Positions 8,217 to 16,842 of a DNA stretch of 64,000 nucleotides are shown here, in pieces. Origin of the DNA: Blastocatellia bacterium (GTDB lineage Bacteria > Acidobacteriota > Blastocatellia > Pyrinomonadales > Pyrinomonadaceae); NCBI GenBank assembly GCA_003168335.1, contig PMSM01000013.1, positions 248,001-312,000 on the forward strand, in the 5' to 3' direction. The notes beneath the pieces are model-generated. The model did not search any database, had not been told where the DNA came from, and worked only from the letters and a program-made list of their open reading frames with translations. How positions within the stretch are numbered: the stretch's first letter is position 1; every line of letters begins with the position of its first letter. A program made the translations under genes and the position numbers.

Positions 8217-8951
8217 ATGTTAAGCGATCAGGAATGTATGGAATTATCCTGCAGAAACGAACAGTCTGGTCCTCATGCGACTTCGCGCGTCGGAGCGCGC
8301 CGGCGTCTTTGGCGGACTGGAGTCCTTTATGCCGCGGGCCTATCGACCTTTGCGGTATTGGCCGCCTTCGCACATCTCTATGCGTTTTTCGGATGGGACG
8401 TTCCGGCTCAGGATTTCATTTGCCATATCCAGGTGCCCGGCTTCGCTAACTCCATGCGCTTCGTTTCCGTTGCCGCGAATGGTAAGACACCTCACATCCT
8501 GACAGTTCTGACGTCGTTGATTTTTCTCTTAATGGGTCTGCGTATCGAGGCTGCCGGGCTGTTTTTCAGCGCTACTGGCAGTTCGCTGGTTAACCTAATT
8601 GCCAAGTTGCTTATTGCGCGCCCGCGTACTCTTCCGGAATCTAATAGCTTGATTACCACCTACACGGGCAACAGCTTTCCCTCAGGTCACGTAACTTTTT
8701 ACGTCTGTTATTTTGGATTTCTCTTCTTCGTCTCTCACGCGCTCCTACCACGCGAGTGGCTCACCCGCCGCTTAGCGCTTACCGTTACAGCTTTGCCTGT
8801 CTTGCTCATCGGATTCTCGCGAGTCTATCTCGGCGCACACTGGCCCTCGGACACAGTGGGCGCTTATGTTTTAGGTGGCGTATGGCTCGCGTTTTCCATA
8901 GGGATGTATCGAAGGATGAAACAGCAATCGAGTCGCGATCTTCGAGTTTGA
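8217..8951 (+). CDS. PAP2-family phosphatase (phosphatidic acid phosphatase type 2)
   Basis: 244 residues with about six membrane segments and all three motifs: KLLIARPRTLP, NSFPSGHVTF and SRVYLGAHWPSD, containing the catalytic His residues. Such enzymes dephosphorylate lipid phosphates, for example phosphatidate, undecaprenyl pyrophosphate or phosphatidylglycerol phosphate; the substrate cannot be told here. ATG 8217 is preferred over an upstream TTG at 8169. It is the last gene of the membrane cluster and follows the degenerate PAP2 gene by 104 bp. Confidence 0.88.
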   Translation: MLSDQECMELSCRNEQSGPHATSRVGARRRLWRTGVLYAAGLSTFAVLAAFAHLYAFFGWDVPAQDFICHIQVPGFANSMRFVSVAANGKTPHILTVLTSLIFLLMGLRIEAAGLFFSATGSSLVNLIAKLLIARPRTLPESNSLITTYTGNSFPSGHVTFYVCYFGFLFFVSHALLPREWLTRRLALTVTALPVLLIGFSRVYLGAHWPSDTVGAYVLGGVWLAFSIGMYRRMKQQSSRDLRV

Positions 8952-9114
8952 TGGAACCAGAAGCCTAGCCAGAGCGGGAAATCGAGCGGGCTACTTTAGT
9001 CAACGTGAATCTCGTTAGCAAGCCAATTAATGAAGGCTGTTATTTAACGATTATGAGTAGACTCAATCGAAGTGATCAAAGAAAACGGTATGTTCTCAAT
9101 CAACGTCAAAACTC

Positions 9115-10527
9115 TCAGTTCCCGGCTTGTCCCGTGAACACGGTCTTGTCGATCTGCTGCGGATTACCCAGCACGACGAAGCGAATGTTACGCATGTATT
9201 TTTGCGCCACGCGCTGCACTTCCGCGGGGGTGACCGCGCGCAGCTTTTCCAGAAACACCAGCGAGTTGTGCCAGCCACCGCCGATTAGTTCGTACTGGGC
9301 CAGTTCCGCTACCTGAGCACCGTTTGTCTCCTGGCCGATGTAGTAAGTCGTCAGGAACTGCGCGATCACCGCATTGATGTCATCGCGGCCAATCGGCTCG
9401 CGTTGCAGGCGCGCGATCTCGTTGAGCATGACTCGCACCGCCTGATTAGCGTCGACGGCTGTGACATAAAGACCGCCGATGTTTGCACTCTGATTCCGGA
9501 GAAAAGCATCGGGAGCGTACGAGAGATTCCGCTTCACCCGCACTTCCTCAAACACGCGGTCGCGCAACAGCGACGACGCGACCCGCATCGGATAAATGTC
9601 GGGCGAAGTTATCGACGGCGCAGTGAACAATCCCTGGATGTAGTTGGTTGGCAGCGTGCGACTGGTGACCTCGACGGTCGACGATGTGAACGAAAGCGGC
9701 GGCGGCGCCTGTGGCTTGTAATCGCCACGCGGCAGCTTTCCAAACGAAGCCGCGATTCGCGATTTCAGTTGGGCGGCGTCAAGATCGCCGACGATGACCA
9801 GCAACAAGCGCGAGGTCTGCATGATCTTCTGATGGTAAGCGCGCAGGTCTTCGGCGGTCAGGCGGCCGACGTTCTCAGCCGTGCCTTCGGGTCGGTTCAG
9901 GTAGGGATGGCCCACATAAGCCACCCGGTCCTGCAAACGCTGCAAGTAGCCGTCCGGGTCGTCGGCCTCACCCTGCAGCCCGGCCAGGATGCGCGACTGG
10001 ACCAGCGCCACATCTTCTTTGGTAAACGATGGATGCAGCGCGACGTCGGCAAAGATTTCCCACGAGCGGTCGAAGTTCGCGCGGGTCGCCGCCATCGAGA
10101 GCGAAGAGTAATCATAGTTCACCCCTTCGCCGATCACGGTTCCCATTCGGGCCGTTTCTTTGCGCATGCGGTCGCGCGGAAAGTTGGCGCTCGCCTCGCT
10201 GGCTACATTCAGCATGAACGCTTCCACGCCGGCGTTGCTCGCGCTGACATTCTCGACGCCTCCGCGAATGAAAAGTCCAACGGCGACGGTCTGGCTGCCG
10301 GCGCGACGCTTCACCAGAACCTTGAGCCCGTTGATTTCGAACTCGGTAACCAAAGAGGCCTGGCGGGCGATGACGCTTTGAAAGTCCGGTGCGGTTGCCG
10401 GCGGATTGGTCTGCGCTCCCGCTATCGGGGCGATCAGAGCGTTAAGCAGCAGCAAAAGAACCGCAGGCAATAGGCAGTAAGAAGTAGGCCGGAACCTACT
10501 AATGCCGGTTTGTGTTGATTGTTGCAT
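9115..10527 (-). CDS. M16-family peptidase, non-catalytic subunit
   Basis: 470 residues starting with a signal peptide (hydrophobic run at about residues 18-36, ending AGAQ). The two-domain M16 fold is recognisable (GLFIRGGVENVSASNAGVEAF, later RLLLVIVGDLD and ERVxAVTPAEVQRVAQKY-like features). The zinc motif HxxEH is absent: the segment reads NAGVEAFML where HLLEHM would be expected. It therefore most likely pairs with the catalytic M16 protein encoded 65 bp upstream, as in two-subunit pitrilysin-type proteases, acting in the periplasm. ATG 10527 is chosen because the signal peptide begins there. Confidence 0.9.
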   Translation of the reverse strand: MQQSTQTGISRFRPTSYCLLPAVLLLLLNALIAPIAGAQTNPPATAPDFQSVIARQASLVTEFEINGLKVLVKRRAGSQTVAVGLFIRGGVENVSASNAGVEAFMLNVASEASANFPRDRMRKETARMGTVIGEGVNYDYSSLSMAATRANFDRSWEIFADVALHPSFTKEDVALVQSRILAGLQGEADDPDGYLQRLQDRVAYVGHPYLNRPEGTAENVGRLTAEDLRAYHQKIMQTSRLLLVIVGDLDAAQLKSRIAASFGKLPRGDYKPQAPPPLSFTSSTVEVTSRTLPTNYIQGLFTAPSITSPDIYPMRVASSLLRDRVFEEVRVKRNLSYAPDAFLRNQSANIGGLYVTAVDANQAVRVMLNEIARLQREPIGRDDINAVIAQFLTTYYIGQETNGAQVAELAQYELIGGGWHNSLVFLEKLRAVTPAEVQRVAQKYMRNIRFVVLGNPQQIDKTVFTGQAGN

Positions 10528-10592
10528 CGCTTTTCGATTCGTCCTGAATTTGAAACGTGAAAGTTGAAACCTCAGACTGGTAACCGCGAAGC

Positions 10593-12026
10593 TTACTGTC
10601 CGATCAAATTCTCCGGCGTGAGCTTCGCTTGTTGCTGAGACTGTTCGGAGATCAAGGCGAGGCTGACGTGCGGCTTGCCCTGGATGTACGTCGTGACGTA
10701 GCGGCTGATGTCGGTGCGCGAAGTGCGACGCAAATTCCCGAGATAACCTCGAAAGTAATCGATGCCGGTTGAGGACCACCAGAAGCCAAGCGTCTTCGCG
10801 TACTCGTCAAACTTTTCGCGCGAATAGAGGTCGTCTGCCTCCAGCAGCGCTTTCGCGCTCTCGAGTTGTTCGTCGGTGTAGTAGTCCTTGTCGTTAAAAT
10901 GGGCGATCTCGTTGTAAATGGCTTTGAGTGCGGCCTGCGCCTTGTCCGGCGAGGTCTGTGCCAGGATGGTTATTGGTCCGGTATTGCGCTGCGTGTAATA
11001 ACCGATGCCGACGCCGTTGACCAATCCAGTGTCAACCAGGTTGCGTTGAAAGCGCGAGTCAGGCTGGGCCATGATGAATGAAAAAGTGTCCGCCGCGTAG
11101 GTGCCGGCGTCATCCTTGCCGACGGACGGGCCTTGCCAGCCGATCTCCAGAAACACATTCGCGACCGGCTGCTTGATGACATTGCCTTCGCTCTTCGAGA
11201 GCGGCGGATGCTCGACCATCGGGAATTCGGCGAAGGGATCTTTCTCGCGCCGGGGCCAGTCGCCATAAAACTCCTGCGCCATCTTGTAGATGTCCTCGGC
11301 CTGCACGTCTCCGGTAACTACCAGCGCGGAATTATTTGGCACGTAGTAACGGCCCTGAATCAGCCGCATCATCGCGGTGGTGGCACCGGAAACTGTCTGA
11401 CGATTACCGAGCGCATTCTTACGACTGGGGTATTTGTAAAAAAGGCGTTCGGTCATCTCTTTATTGAGATAGTAACCAGGTTCTGATTCGTTGCGATCAA
11501 TCTCGCCAATGACTACCTGACGCTCTCGCTCGAACTCTCCTTCGTCAAACAGCGGATAGCGAGTCGCGTCGCGCATGAAATTCATGGCCGCTCGCACGTT
11601 CGGCGAAGTCGTCGTGAAATAGTATTCGACCACTTCCTCGCGCGTCTCGCCGTTGTAGGCAATGCCCAACTGTCCAATCCTTTGCAGATATTGTTCGGCA
11701 TTGGCGATGGCGCGGTTGGCTTTGAAAAACATGTGCTCGTAGAGGTGTGACAGGCCGTTGAGTTCCGGTGGCTCGGTAAAAGATCCGTTGCGCACGGCCA
11801 GTTCGATAGTCACGATTGGCACCGAGTGGTCTTCGAACACGATAACTTCCAGGCCGTTGGAAAGTACGCGGCTCGCAATGTCTGAGACGGGCTTGGCGCT
11901 GGTAGTCTTGACCGGCGCAGCTCCCTGCGATTGCCGTAGCGGGAACAGGGAAGTGGGCACGGGCCGCGCCACGAGCGGCGCGATCATGGAAAAAGTCAGT
12001 CCGAGAACTAAAAGAATTCGTTTCAC
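10593..12026 (-). CDS. M16-family zinc metallopeptidase, catalytic subunit
   Basis: 477 residues with an N-terminal signal peptide (hydrophobic residues 4-20). The inverted zinc motif is H94-L-Y-E97-H98, and Glu175, exactly 76 residues after His98, provides the third ligand in EIDRNES. It is a secreted or periplasmic protease. The start is GTG 12026 with CGGAG six bases upstream. The next gene downstream encodes an M16 protein lacking HxxEH, so the pair probably forms a heterodimer. Substrate unknown. Confidence 0.93.
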   Translation of the reverse strand: MKRILLVLGLTFSMIAPLVARPVPTSLFPLRQSQGAAPVKTTSAKPVSDIASRVLSNGLEVIVFEDHSVPIVTIELAVRNGSFTEPPELNGLSHLYEHMFFKANRAIANAEQYLQRIGQLGIAYNGETREEVVEYYFTTTSPNVRAAMNFMRDATRYPLFDEGEFERERQVVIGEIDRNESEPGYYLNKEMTERLFYKYPSRKNALGNRQTVSGATTAMMRLIQGRYYVPNNSALVVTGDVQAEDIYKMAQEFYGDWPRREKDPFAEFPMVEHPPLSKSEGNVIKQPVANVFLEIGWQGPSVGKDDAGTYAADTFSFIMAQPDSRFQRNLVDTGLVNGVGIGYYTQRNTGPITILAQTSPDKAQAALKAIYNEIAHFNDKDYYTDEQLESAKALLEADDLYSREKFDEYAKTLGFWWSSTGIDYFRGYLGNLRRTSRTDISRYVTTYIQGKPHVSLALISEQSQQQAKLTPENLIGQ

Positions 12027-12044
12027 GGTAACTCCGGTTTATGT

Positions 12045-12161
12045 GTTTAGAGGAGGGCTACTGCCCTCCTGCTCTCGTTCGCTACAACTTATCGGCGGGC
12101 AGTAGCCCGCCTCTAAACATCCGATCAAGGGAACAATTCAATGGCGGGCGTTAGGCCCGCC
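12045..12161. repeat. Double-palindrome element (GGCGGGC-GCCCGCC type) plus a third hairpin
   Basis: An outer inverted repeat runs GTTTAGAGG (12045) to CCTCTAAAC (12118). The left arm contains the palindrome AGGAGGGC-tact-GCCCTCCT and the right arm GGCGGGC-agta-GCCCGCC. A further hairpin, GGCGGGC-gtta-GGCCCGCC, follows at 12143-12161. The architecture matches the element at 1353 although the sequence does not. It sits immediately upstream of the M16 operon. Apart from it, 12162-12310 shows nothing I can name. Confidence 0.75.
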
Positions 12162-12310
12162 TCAACAAATCAGGAATCGATATAAATGGCGGCAACAAAT
12201 CTACCACAAAGACTCCACGTCGCAGAACGCTCCGTTTAGGTGGATTCTTTTACGACCATGCGCACGGGTATGTTTCTCTTTCAATCGAGGCGGTTCGATG
12301 TCGAGTGCGC

Positions 12311-12348
12311 AAAAATGGATGTCAGCTATCTGAAAGGTGGCAGCTGAC
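12311..12348 (-). terminator. Possible terminator of the small secreted-peptide gene
   Basis: On the minus strand, GTCAGCT (12348-12342) and AGCTGAC (12327-12321) can form a 7-bp stem with a 14-nt loop, followed within five bases by a run of five T. It starts two bases after the stop codon of the small minus-strand gene. The loop is long and the stem modest. Confidence 0.4.
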
Positions 12349-12350
12349 TT

Positions 12351-12479
12351 TTATTGCCTGGGCGTAGCCGGTGAAGAGTAGGGCAGTTCGTAATCAGTGG
12401 CTCGTTCGCCGGTTGCGGCGACCATCGTCGCACCGATCAGAATCAAAGAGAAGTAACGCAGGCGTGACAGGCTGGTCAT
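12351..12479 (-). CDS. Small secreted peptide, 42 residues
   Basis: ATG 12479 is preceded by a full GGAGG at seven bases. The product starts MTSLSRLRYFSLILIGATMV, a typical short signal peptide (basic n-region, hydrophobic h-region), and ends with about 18 polar residues (GERATDYELPYSSPATPRQ). A terminator-like hairpin follows the stop. I recognise no family. The strength of the ribosome-binding site, the signal-peptide pattern and the following hairpin together support a real gene; it stands alone between the M16 operon and the cyclase gene. Confidence 0.5.
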   Translation of the reverse strand: MTSLSRLRYFSLILIGATMVAATGERATDYELPYSSPATPRQ

Positions 12480-12697
12480 GGGGGATCCTCCGATCAATTA
12501 TCGAGGTTCAGCCGGTTCCGAGAGCGACATCATCGCACTGCTCGAAGCAGGGCAAGAGGGGGCCCAGGCTTTTGACATTAATCGATGCGAGCGGACAAGG
12601 TTGCTAGGCTGAAATGGTACTTACCTTGTAGAATCAATCCTCCGGATCATCTTTGCGGAGATTAATCTTTGAATTAGTCAGCCGATCCAGAATCTGT

Positions 12698-14374
12698 ATG
12701 GCTCAACTGAATGTCACCGACGCCAGCGGACGCCAGGCGCAGCACCAACTAGACTCGCGAACACCGTGCATGATTGGGCGGGCGCCGGACAACCAGGTTG
12801 TGCTTGACGATCCGCGCGCTTCTCGACACCACGCGCATGTCAAACCTGATGACGAAGGCTCGTTCATGATTGTCGATGGCTTCGTCGATAACGGTCAGAT
12901 CAAACGAAGCGCTAACAAAGTCTTTGTCAATGGCGAACAAAAGTTCGAGCATCTGCTCAAGGACGGCGATCGCATTACGATCGGAGCCAGCACGCTGCGC
13001 TTTGAACAGCCGAAGGAAGAACGCACGGCCGATCTAAGTTACGACGACAAGCCTCTGGGCCATACGCAGCTCTTAATGTCGGCGAAGGACGTCCTGACCA
13101 CGGTCCTGCGTCAGTCGGATTCGACTACGGCCGCCGGAGCGCCACGCGATAAGGTGCTCGAATCGCTGCAGCGCAAAGCCAACATCCTGAGCGAGCTTTA
13201 CGAGATGAGCAAAGCGCTCGGCTCGGGGTTCGACCTTGATCGAATTTTCAAAATGGCCACCGACATAATCTTTCGTTCGACACCGGCCGATCGCGTGATC
13301 GCCCTGCTGTCCGAAACCGTGGTCACCGAACAAACGGCCGACGACGTGAAGTTGTTTCCGATTGCTACGCGCGCGCGTGATGAAAAATTGGAAGCCCACG
13401 CGCGCAAGATGACTATCGGCCGCAGCATCACCCGCAAAGTAATGAAGGACCGCGTGGCCCTGCTTTCACAGGATGCGGCTGCCGACGAACAGTTTGCCGG
13501 GGTCGAGTCGATCGTCTCTCAGGGCGTGCGTTCGACCATCTGCGCGCCGCTCGTTACTGAGTCGGGCGTGCACGGCGCGCTGTATGCTGATCGGCTCGAC
13601 CCTTTTTCCGCTTTCAAGCCTGACGATTTGGAATTGATTAGCGCCGTCGCGGCGCAGACGGCCATCGCGGTTGAGAATGTGCGCTCTCACGAACGACTGG
13701 CGAAGGAAGAAGTAGCGCGCGCTAACTATGGCCGGTTCCTGCCCGAGTATGTTGTGAAGCAAATGCTCGAGAATCCGGAATCTTTCAAGCTGGGCGGCGT
13801 ACTCCAGACAATCACCGTGCTCTTTGCGGATATTCGCGGCTTCACGCGAATCTCAGAACACGCGTCGCCGGAAAAGATCGTGCAATTACTCAATCGCTAT
13901 TTTTCAGCGATGACTGACATTATCTTTGCGCACGGCGGGACTCTCGACAAATATCTTGGTGATGGATTGATGGCGCTGTTTGGCGCGCCCACCGTTACGC
14001 CGAAAGACGCGGAGAATGCCATCGCGACCGCCGTGGCGATGCAGCGGCGCATGCTCAGCATCAACGATGAGTTGCACAAAGAAGGCTTTGCCGAAATCGG
14101 TATCGGCATCGGTTTGCATACCGGCGAAGTCACGGTCGGCTACATTGGCTCTGAGCGGCGATCCGAGTACACGGCGATTGGCGACGCGGTCAATACAGCC
14201 TCGCGCCTGGAATCAAATGCCAAGGCCGGAGAGATTCTGGTCAGCGAAGTTACTGCTAAAGCCGCGCACTCCCGCTATCAACTGGCGCCCCGCGATCCCA
14301 TCAGCGTCAAGAATCGCGAACAGCCCGTGCCGTTGTTTGAAGTTGAATGGCAGCACGCTACCAGCAGCGCATAG
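12698..14374 (+). CDS. FHA-GAF-class III adenylate cyclase
   Basis: 558 residues. Domains: FHA at about 5-100 with G27-R28, S42 and H45 of the phosphothreonine-binding site; GAF at about 160-335; cyclase homology domain at about 365-550. In the cyclase, metal-binding D378 (FADIRGF) and D422 (YLGDG), purine-specifying K418 and T492, and transition-state N499 and R503 are all present; Lys plus Thr is the class IIIb signature. It probably makes cAMP, gated by a phosphoprotein and a small-molecule signal. No membrane segment is seen, so it should be cytoplasmic. ATG 12698 starts the FHA domain; the longer TTG frame at 12653 adds nothing recognisable. Confidence 0.92.
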   Translation: MAQLNVTDASGRQAQHQLDSRTPCMIGRAPDNQVVLDDPRASRHHAHVKPDDEGSFMIVDGFVDNGQIKRSANKVFVNGEQKFEHLLKDGDRITIGASTLRFEQPKEERTADLSYDDKPLGHTQLLMSAKDVLTTVLRQSDSTTAAGAPRDKVLESLQRKANILSELYEMSKALGSGFDLDRIFKMATDIIFRSTPADRVIALLSETVVTEQTADDVKLFPIATRARDEKLEAHARKMTIGRSITRKVMKDRVALLSQDAAADEQFAGVESIVSQGVRSTICAPLVTESGVHGALYADRLDPFSAFKPDDLELISAVAAQTAIAVENVRSHERLAKEEVARANYGRFLPEYVVKQMLENPESFKLGGVLQTITVLFADIRGFTRISEHASPEKIVQLLNRYFSAMTDIIFAHGGTLDKYLGDGLMALFGAPTVTPKDAENAIATAVAMQRRMLSINDELHKEGFAEIGIGIGLHTGEVTVGYIGSERRSEYTAIGDAVNTASRLESNAKAGEILVSEVTAKAAHSRYQLAPRDPISVKNREQPVPLFEVEWQHATSSA

Positions 14375-14402
14375 GACAAGTAAGAAGGTAAAAGTAAAAA
14401 GG

Positions 14403-14489
14403 AAAGAATGTCCGACAAACTTCAGTTTATCGCTAACGCGGCCGGACTCGATTGGCAAACGACAAACTGAAGTTTGTCGGACATTCTTT
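14403..14489. repeat. Perfect 26-bp inverted repeat element (ACTTCAGTTTGTCGG type)
   Basis: Arms 14403-14428 and 14464-14489 are exact reverse complements over 26 bp, starting AAAGAATGTCCGACAAAC. The inner part of the right arm, CGACAAACT-ga-AGTTTGTCG, is also a palindrome, giving the same double-hairpin plan as the elements at 1353, 12045 and 23518. It lies between the cyclase and protease genes; there is no U-tract for a classical terminator. Confidence 0.85.
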
Positions 14490-14555
14490 GTGGGGAACAT
14501 CCGCAGCATTGACAGTGTCTTAAGCTTTTTACTTTGACCTTTTCCCTTTTCTTCG

Positions 14556-15695
14556 ATGTCCGCTAACTCCACGTGGTTTTTCAAGCGTCAGATACTGGTC
14601 GCGCGGGTTTACGGAATTCCCGTGCGGATCGACTATCGCTGGTTCATCGTGTTTGCGCTGAGCGTCGCCCTGATTGCCTCGAACGTGCGCCGACACCCGA
14701 TACAGTTGTTTACCTACCGGCTGCCGGCTACCGGGGAACTGACGGCCTGGGTCCTGGGAATCGCTACCACCCTGGGACTCTTTCTCTCAGTCTTTGGCCA
14801 TGAACTGTCGCATGCGTTGATGGGTCGCACGGAAGGGATTGAGATCGAAGAGATCGTGCTGCATCCGTTTGGTGGTCTGGCGCGCATGCGCACGCAACCC
14901 GAGAGCCCGGGCGCCGAGTTTCGCATCGCCGTGGCCGGACCGGCGGCGAGTTTTATCTTTGCGCTGGTCGGGTTTGCCGGGATGATGCTGACCGCACGTT
15001 TGGAATTCAATTTCGGCACGGCATTTTTCTTTTTCATCGGCGCAGGTAATCTCCTCCTGGCCGTCTTCAATTTGTTTCCGGGTTACCCGCTTGATGGTGG
15101 CCGCGTGCTGCGCGCGATTATCTGGAAACGAAGCGGCAGCATTCGTGACGCCACTCGCATCGCCGGTTTCTGCGGTCAACTGATGGCGCTGGTGCTGATC
15201 GCTTTCGGAGTCTACATGGCCCTGGCGCCGACGTTTCGTGCTTACTTCATGGGACTGTGGTCGGTCCTGGTCGGCGTGTTTCTGTTAGGAGCCGCCACCA
15301 GCGTGGTGAGAAGTGTCCGTGAGCCCACGGCCGTTGCTGATGCGATGTCTCCGGCGGTGGTGGTTGAGCCTGACCTACTAATTAGCCGCTTTGTGGATGA
15401 GATCTTGCCGCTGCACCGTTACTCGAGCTTTCCGGTGGGGCAGGACAAGCAACTGCTGGGAATCCTCACGCTCGAAGATCTAAAGAAACTCCCCCGCGAG
15501 CAATGGCGCAACCGTCGGGTGCGCGACGCGATGCGGCCGGTGACGCCGTCAATGTTCGTTAAGACTTCGGCCGACATGGATGCGGCCAATGAGTTGATCC
15601 AGAGTAATGGTGTCGGTGCGGTGGCGGTGATCGAAGAGTCGGGCGAGTTGGTTGGTTTTTTGCGACGCGGTCGAGTCAGACGGCGGAGGAAGTAA
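14556..15695 (+). CDS. Site-2 protease family (M50) membrane metalloprotease with CBS pair
   Basis: 379 residues. The zinc motif is H82-E83-L-S-H86 in a membrane segment, with the second M50 motif NLFPGYPLDGGRVLR further on. About six membrane segments precede a C-terminal tandem CBS domain region (residues about 255-370), the arrangement of SpoIVFB-like group 3 site-2 proteases. Such enzymes cleave transmembrane substrates such as anti-sigma factors; CBS domains usually sense adenine nucleotides. No ribosome-binding site is obvious before ATG 14556. No sigma or anti-sigma gene is nearby, so the substrate is unknown. Confidence 0.92.
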   Translation: MSANSTWFFKRQILVARVYGIPVRIDYRWFIVFALSVALIASNVRRHPIQLFTYRLPATGELTAWVLGIATTLGLFLSVFGHELSHALMGRTEGIEIEEIVLHPFGGLARMRTQPESPGAEFRIAVAGPAASFIFALVGFAGMMLTARLEFNFGTAFFFFIGAGNLLLAVFNLFPGYPLDGGRVLRAIIWKRSGSIRDATRIAGFCGQLMALVLIAFGVYMALAPTFRAYFMGLWSVLVGVFLLGAATSVVRSVREPTAVADAMSPAVVVEPDLLISRFVDEILPLHRYSSFPVGQDKQLLGILTLEDLKKLPREQWRNRRVRDAMRPVTPSMFVKTSADMDAANELIQSNGVGAVAVIEESGELVGFLRRGRVRRRRK

Positions 15696-15722
15696 AGAGC
15701 TTCATGGATGCTCTCCATGGCT

Positions 15723-15742
15723 TTCGCTCCTAACGGAGCGAA
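15723..15742. repeat. Short hairpin TTCGCTCC-taac-GGAGCGAA
   Basis: A perfect 8-bp stem with a 4-nt loop, about 30 bp after the protease stop codon. The remaining 15743-15966 holds no gene; a perfect 12-bp palindrome GTAGTCGACTAC at 15945-15956 lies 10 bp before the cdaA start. Confidence 0.5.
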
Positions 15743-15966
15743 GACTCGTCACCCTTTCAACGGGGACTCGACCAGTCTTTTCTTGCCAACCCAGCATTGC
15801 CTCACGCTCGCTTTTCCGCGATAATCCGTCCGGAGCGTCCGTTAACTGTTGGTCGGGCGCGACTGTCTGCGCGGCCCCTTTTCAGGCAATTGATTTCGGT
15901 TAAGAGACCCGACTGATAGCGGCTTATCGTCGCGGTATCAGAAGGTAGTCGACTACTACAAAGCTC

Positions 15967-16836
15967 ATGCTGCTGCTTCTGCTGCCATTGAAAGAATACG
16001 CCGTCAGGTTGGCCGAGCTGCGTTCGATCGCGGACATCGTGCTCGTGTTTCTGGTGGTGTATGGCGTGTTGAAGCTCGTGCGCGGAACGCGCGCCGCGCC
16101 CATGGCCGCCGCGATTGGGGCTTTTGCTCTTTTGTATTCGCTGGCGGTAAATCAGGGATTGGTGACGCTTGAATTTGTGCTGCGCGGTGCGCTGCTTTAC
16201 ATCGGCGTCGCGATCATTGTCTTGTTTCAGGCAGAAATTCGCCAGGCACTGATCGGCTTCGGCAATCGCTTCCGGATGCCGTTCACGCGGCGTCATCGCG
16301 GACAGTTCGGCGAGAGTATCTACGACGAGATAGTTCTGGCCGCCACCACGTTGGCGTCAACCAAAACGGGAGCACTGATTGTCCTCGAGCGTAATGTTGG
16401 CTTGAGAGGAATCGTCGAGGCTGGTGTCCGGTTGGACGCCGAACTGAGTTACGATTTGATCGTCGCGATTTTTAATCCGGCGTCTCCTTTACATGACGGC
16501 GCGATCATTGTGCGAGGTGATCGCATCGCCTCGGCGTCCTGTTTTTTGCCGTTGTCTTTGAATCCAATGTTGTCAAAGGATCTCGGCACGCGTCACCGCG
16601 CGGCACTGGGCGTCACGGAAGATTCAGACGCGGTGGCAATTGTAGTTTCAGAAGAAACCGGCTTGATATCATTCGTGCAGGCGGGACGAATCAAGCGCGC
16701 TCTTGATGCGACGCGCCTCCGAGTCGCAATCTTCCAAACGATCGAAGGTCGCGATGCCGGCGCAGCTATTATGGCCGCGCCGCGCACCGCGGAATTAGAA
16801 AGAGATCGAGAAGAGATCGCGTCCGCCCGAGGTTGA
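15967..16836 (+). CDS. cdaA: Diadenylate cyclase (c-di-AMP synthase, CdaA type)
   Basis: 289 residues. Three hydrophobic segments lie in the first 90 residues, followed by the DisA_N catalytic domain with D177-G-A and R209-H-R, the ATP-binding motifs. It condenses two ATP into c-di-AMP at the membrane. The next genes are a YbbR-domain protein and glmM, the conserved cdaA-cdaR-glmM operon that ties c-di-AMP to cell-wall precursor synthesis and osmotic control. ATG 15967 gives the expected N-terminus with a membrane segment. Confidence 0.96.
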   Translation: MLLLLLPLKEYAVRLAELRSIADIVLVFLVVYGVLKLVRGTRAAPMAAAIGAFALLYSLAVNQGLVTLEFVLRGALLYIGVAIIVLFQAEIRQALIGFGNRFRMPFTRRHRGQFGESIYDEIVLAATTLASTKTGALIVLERNVGLRGIVEAGVRLDAELSYDLIVAIFNPASPLHDGAIIVRGDRIASASCFLPLSLNPMLSKDLGTRHRAALGVTEDSDAVAIVVSEETGLISFVQAGRIKRALDATRLRVAIFQTIEGRDAGAAIMAAPRTAELERDREEIASARG

Positions 16837-16842
16837 TTTGTT

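Noticed and set aside
9403-10473. 356-codon plus-strand frame
   Set aside because: Antisense to the non-catalytic M16 gene, whose product is clearly recognisable.
12572-12600. TTGACA as promoter for the cyclase gene
   Set aside because: No -10 hexamer at a workable distance.
12371-12607. 78-codon plus-strand frame
   Set aside because: Overlaps the small secreted-peptide gene, which has a better ribosome-binding site, and reads as random basic sequence.
15890-15919. TTGATT-N18-TGATAG as cdaA promoter
   Set aside because: The -10 box matches the consensus in only two positions.
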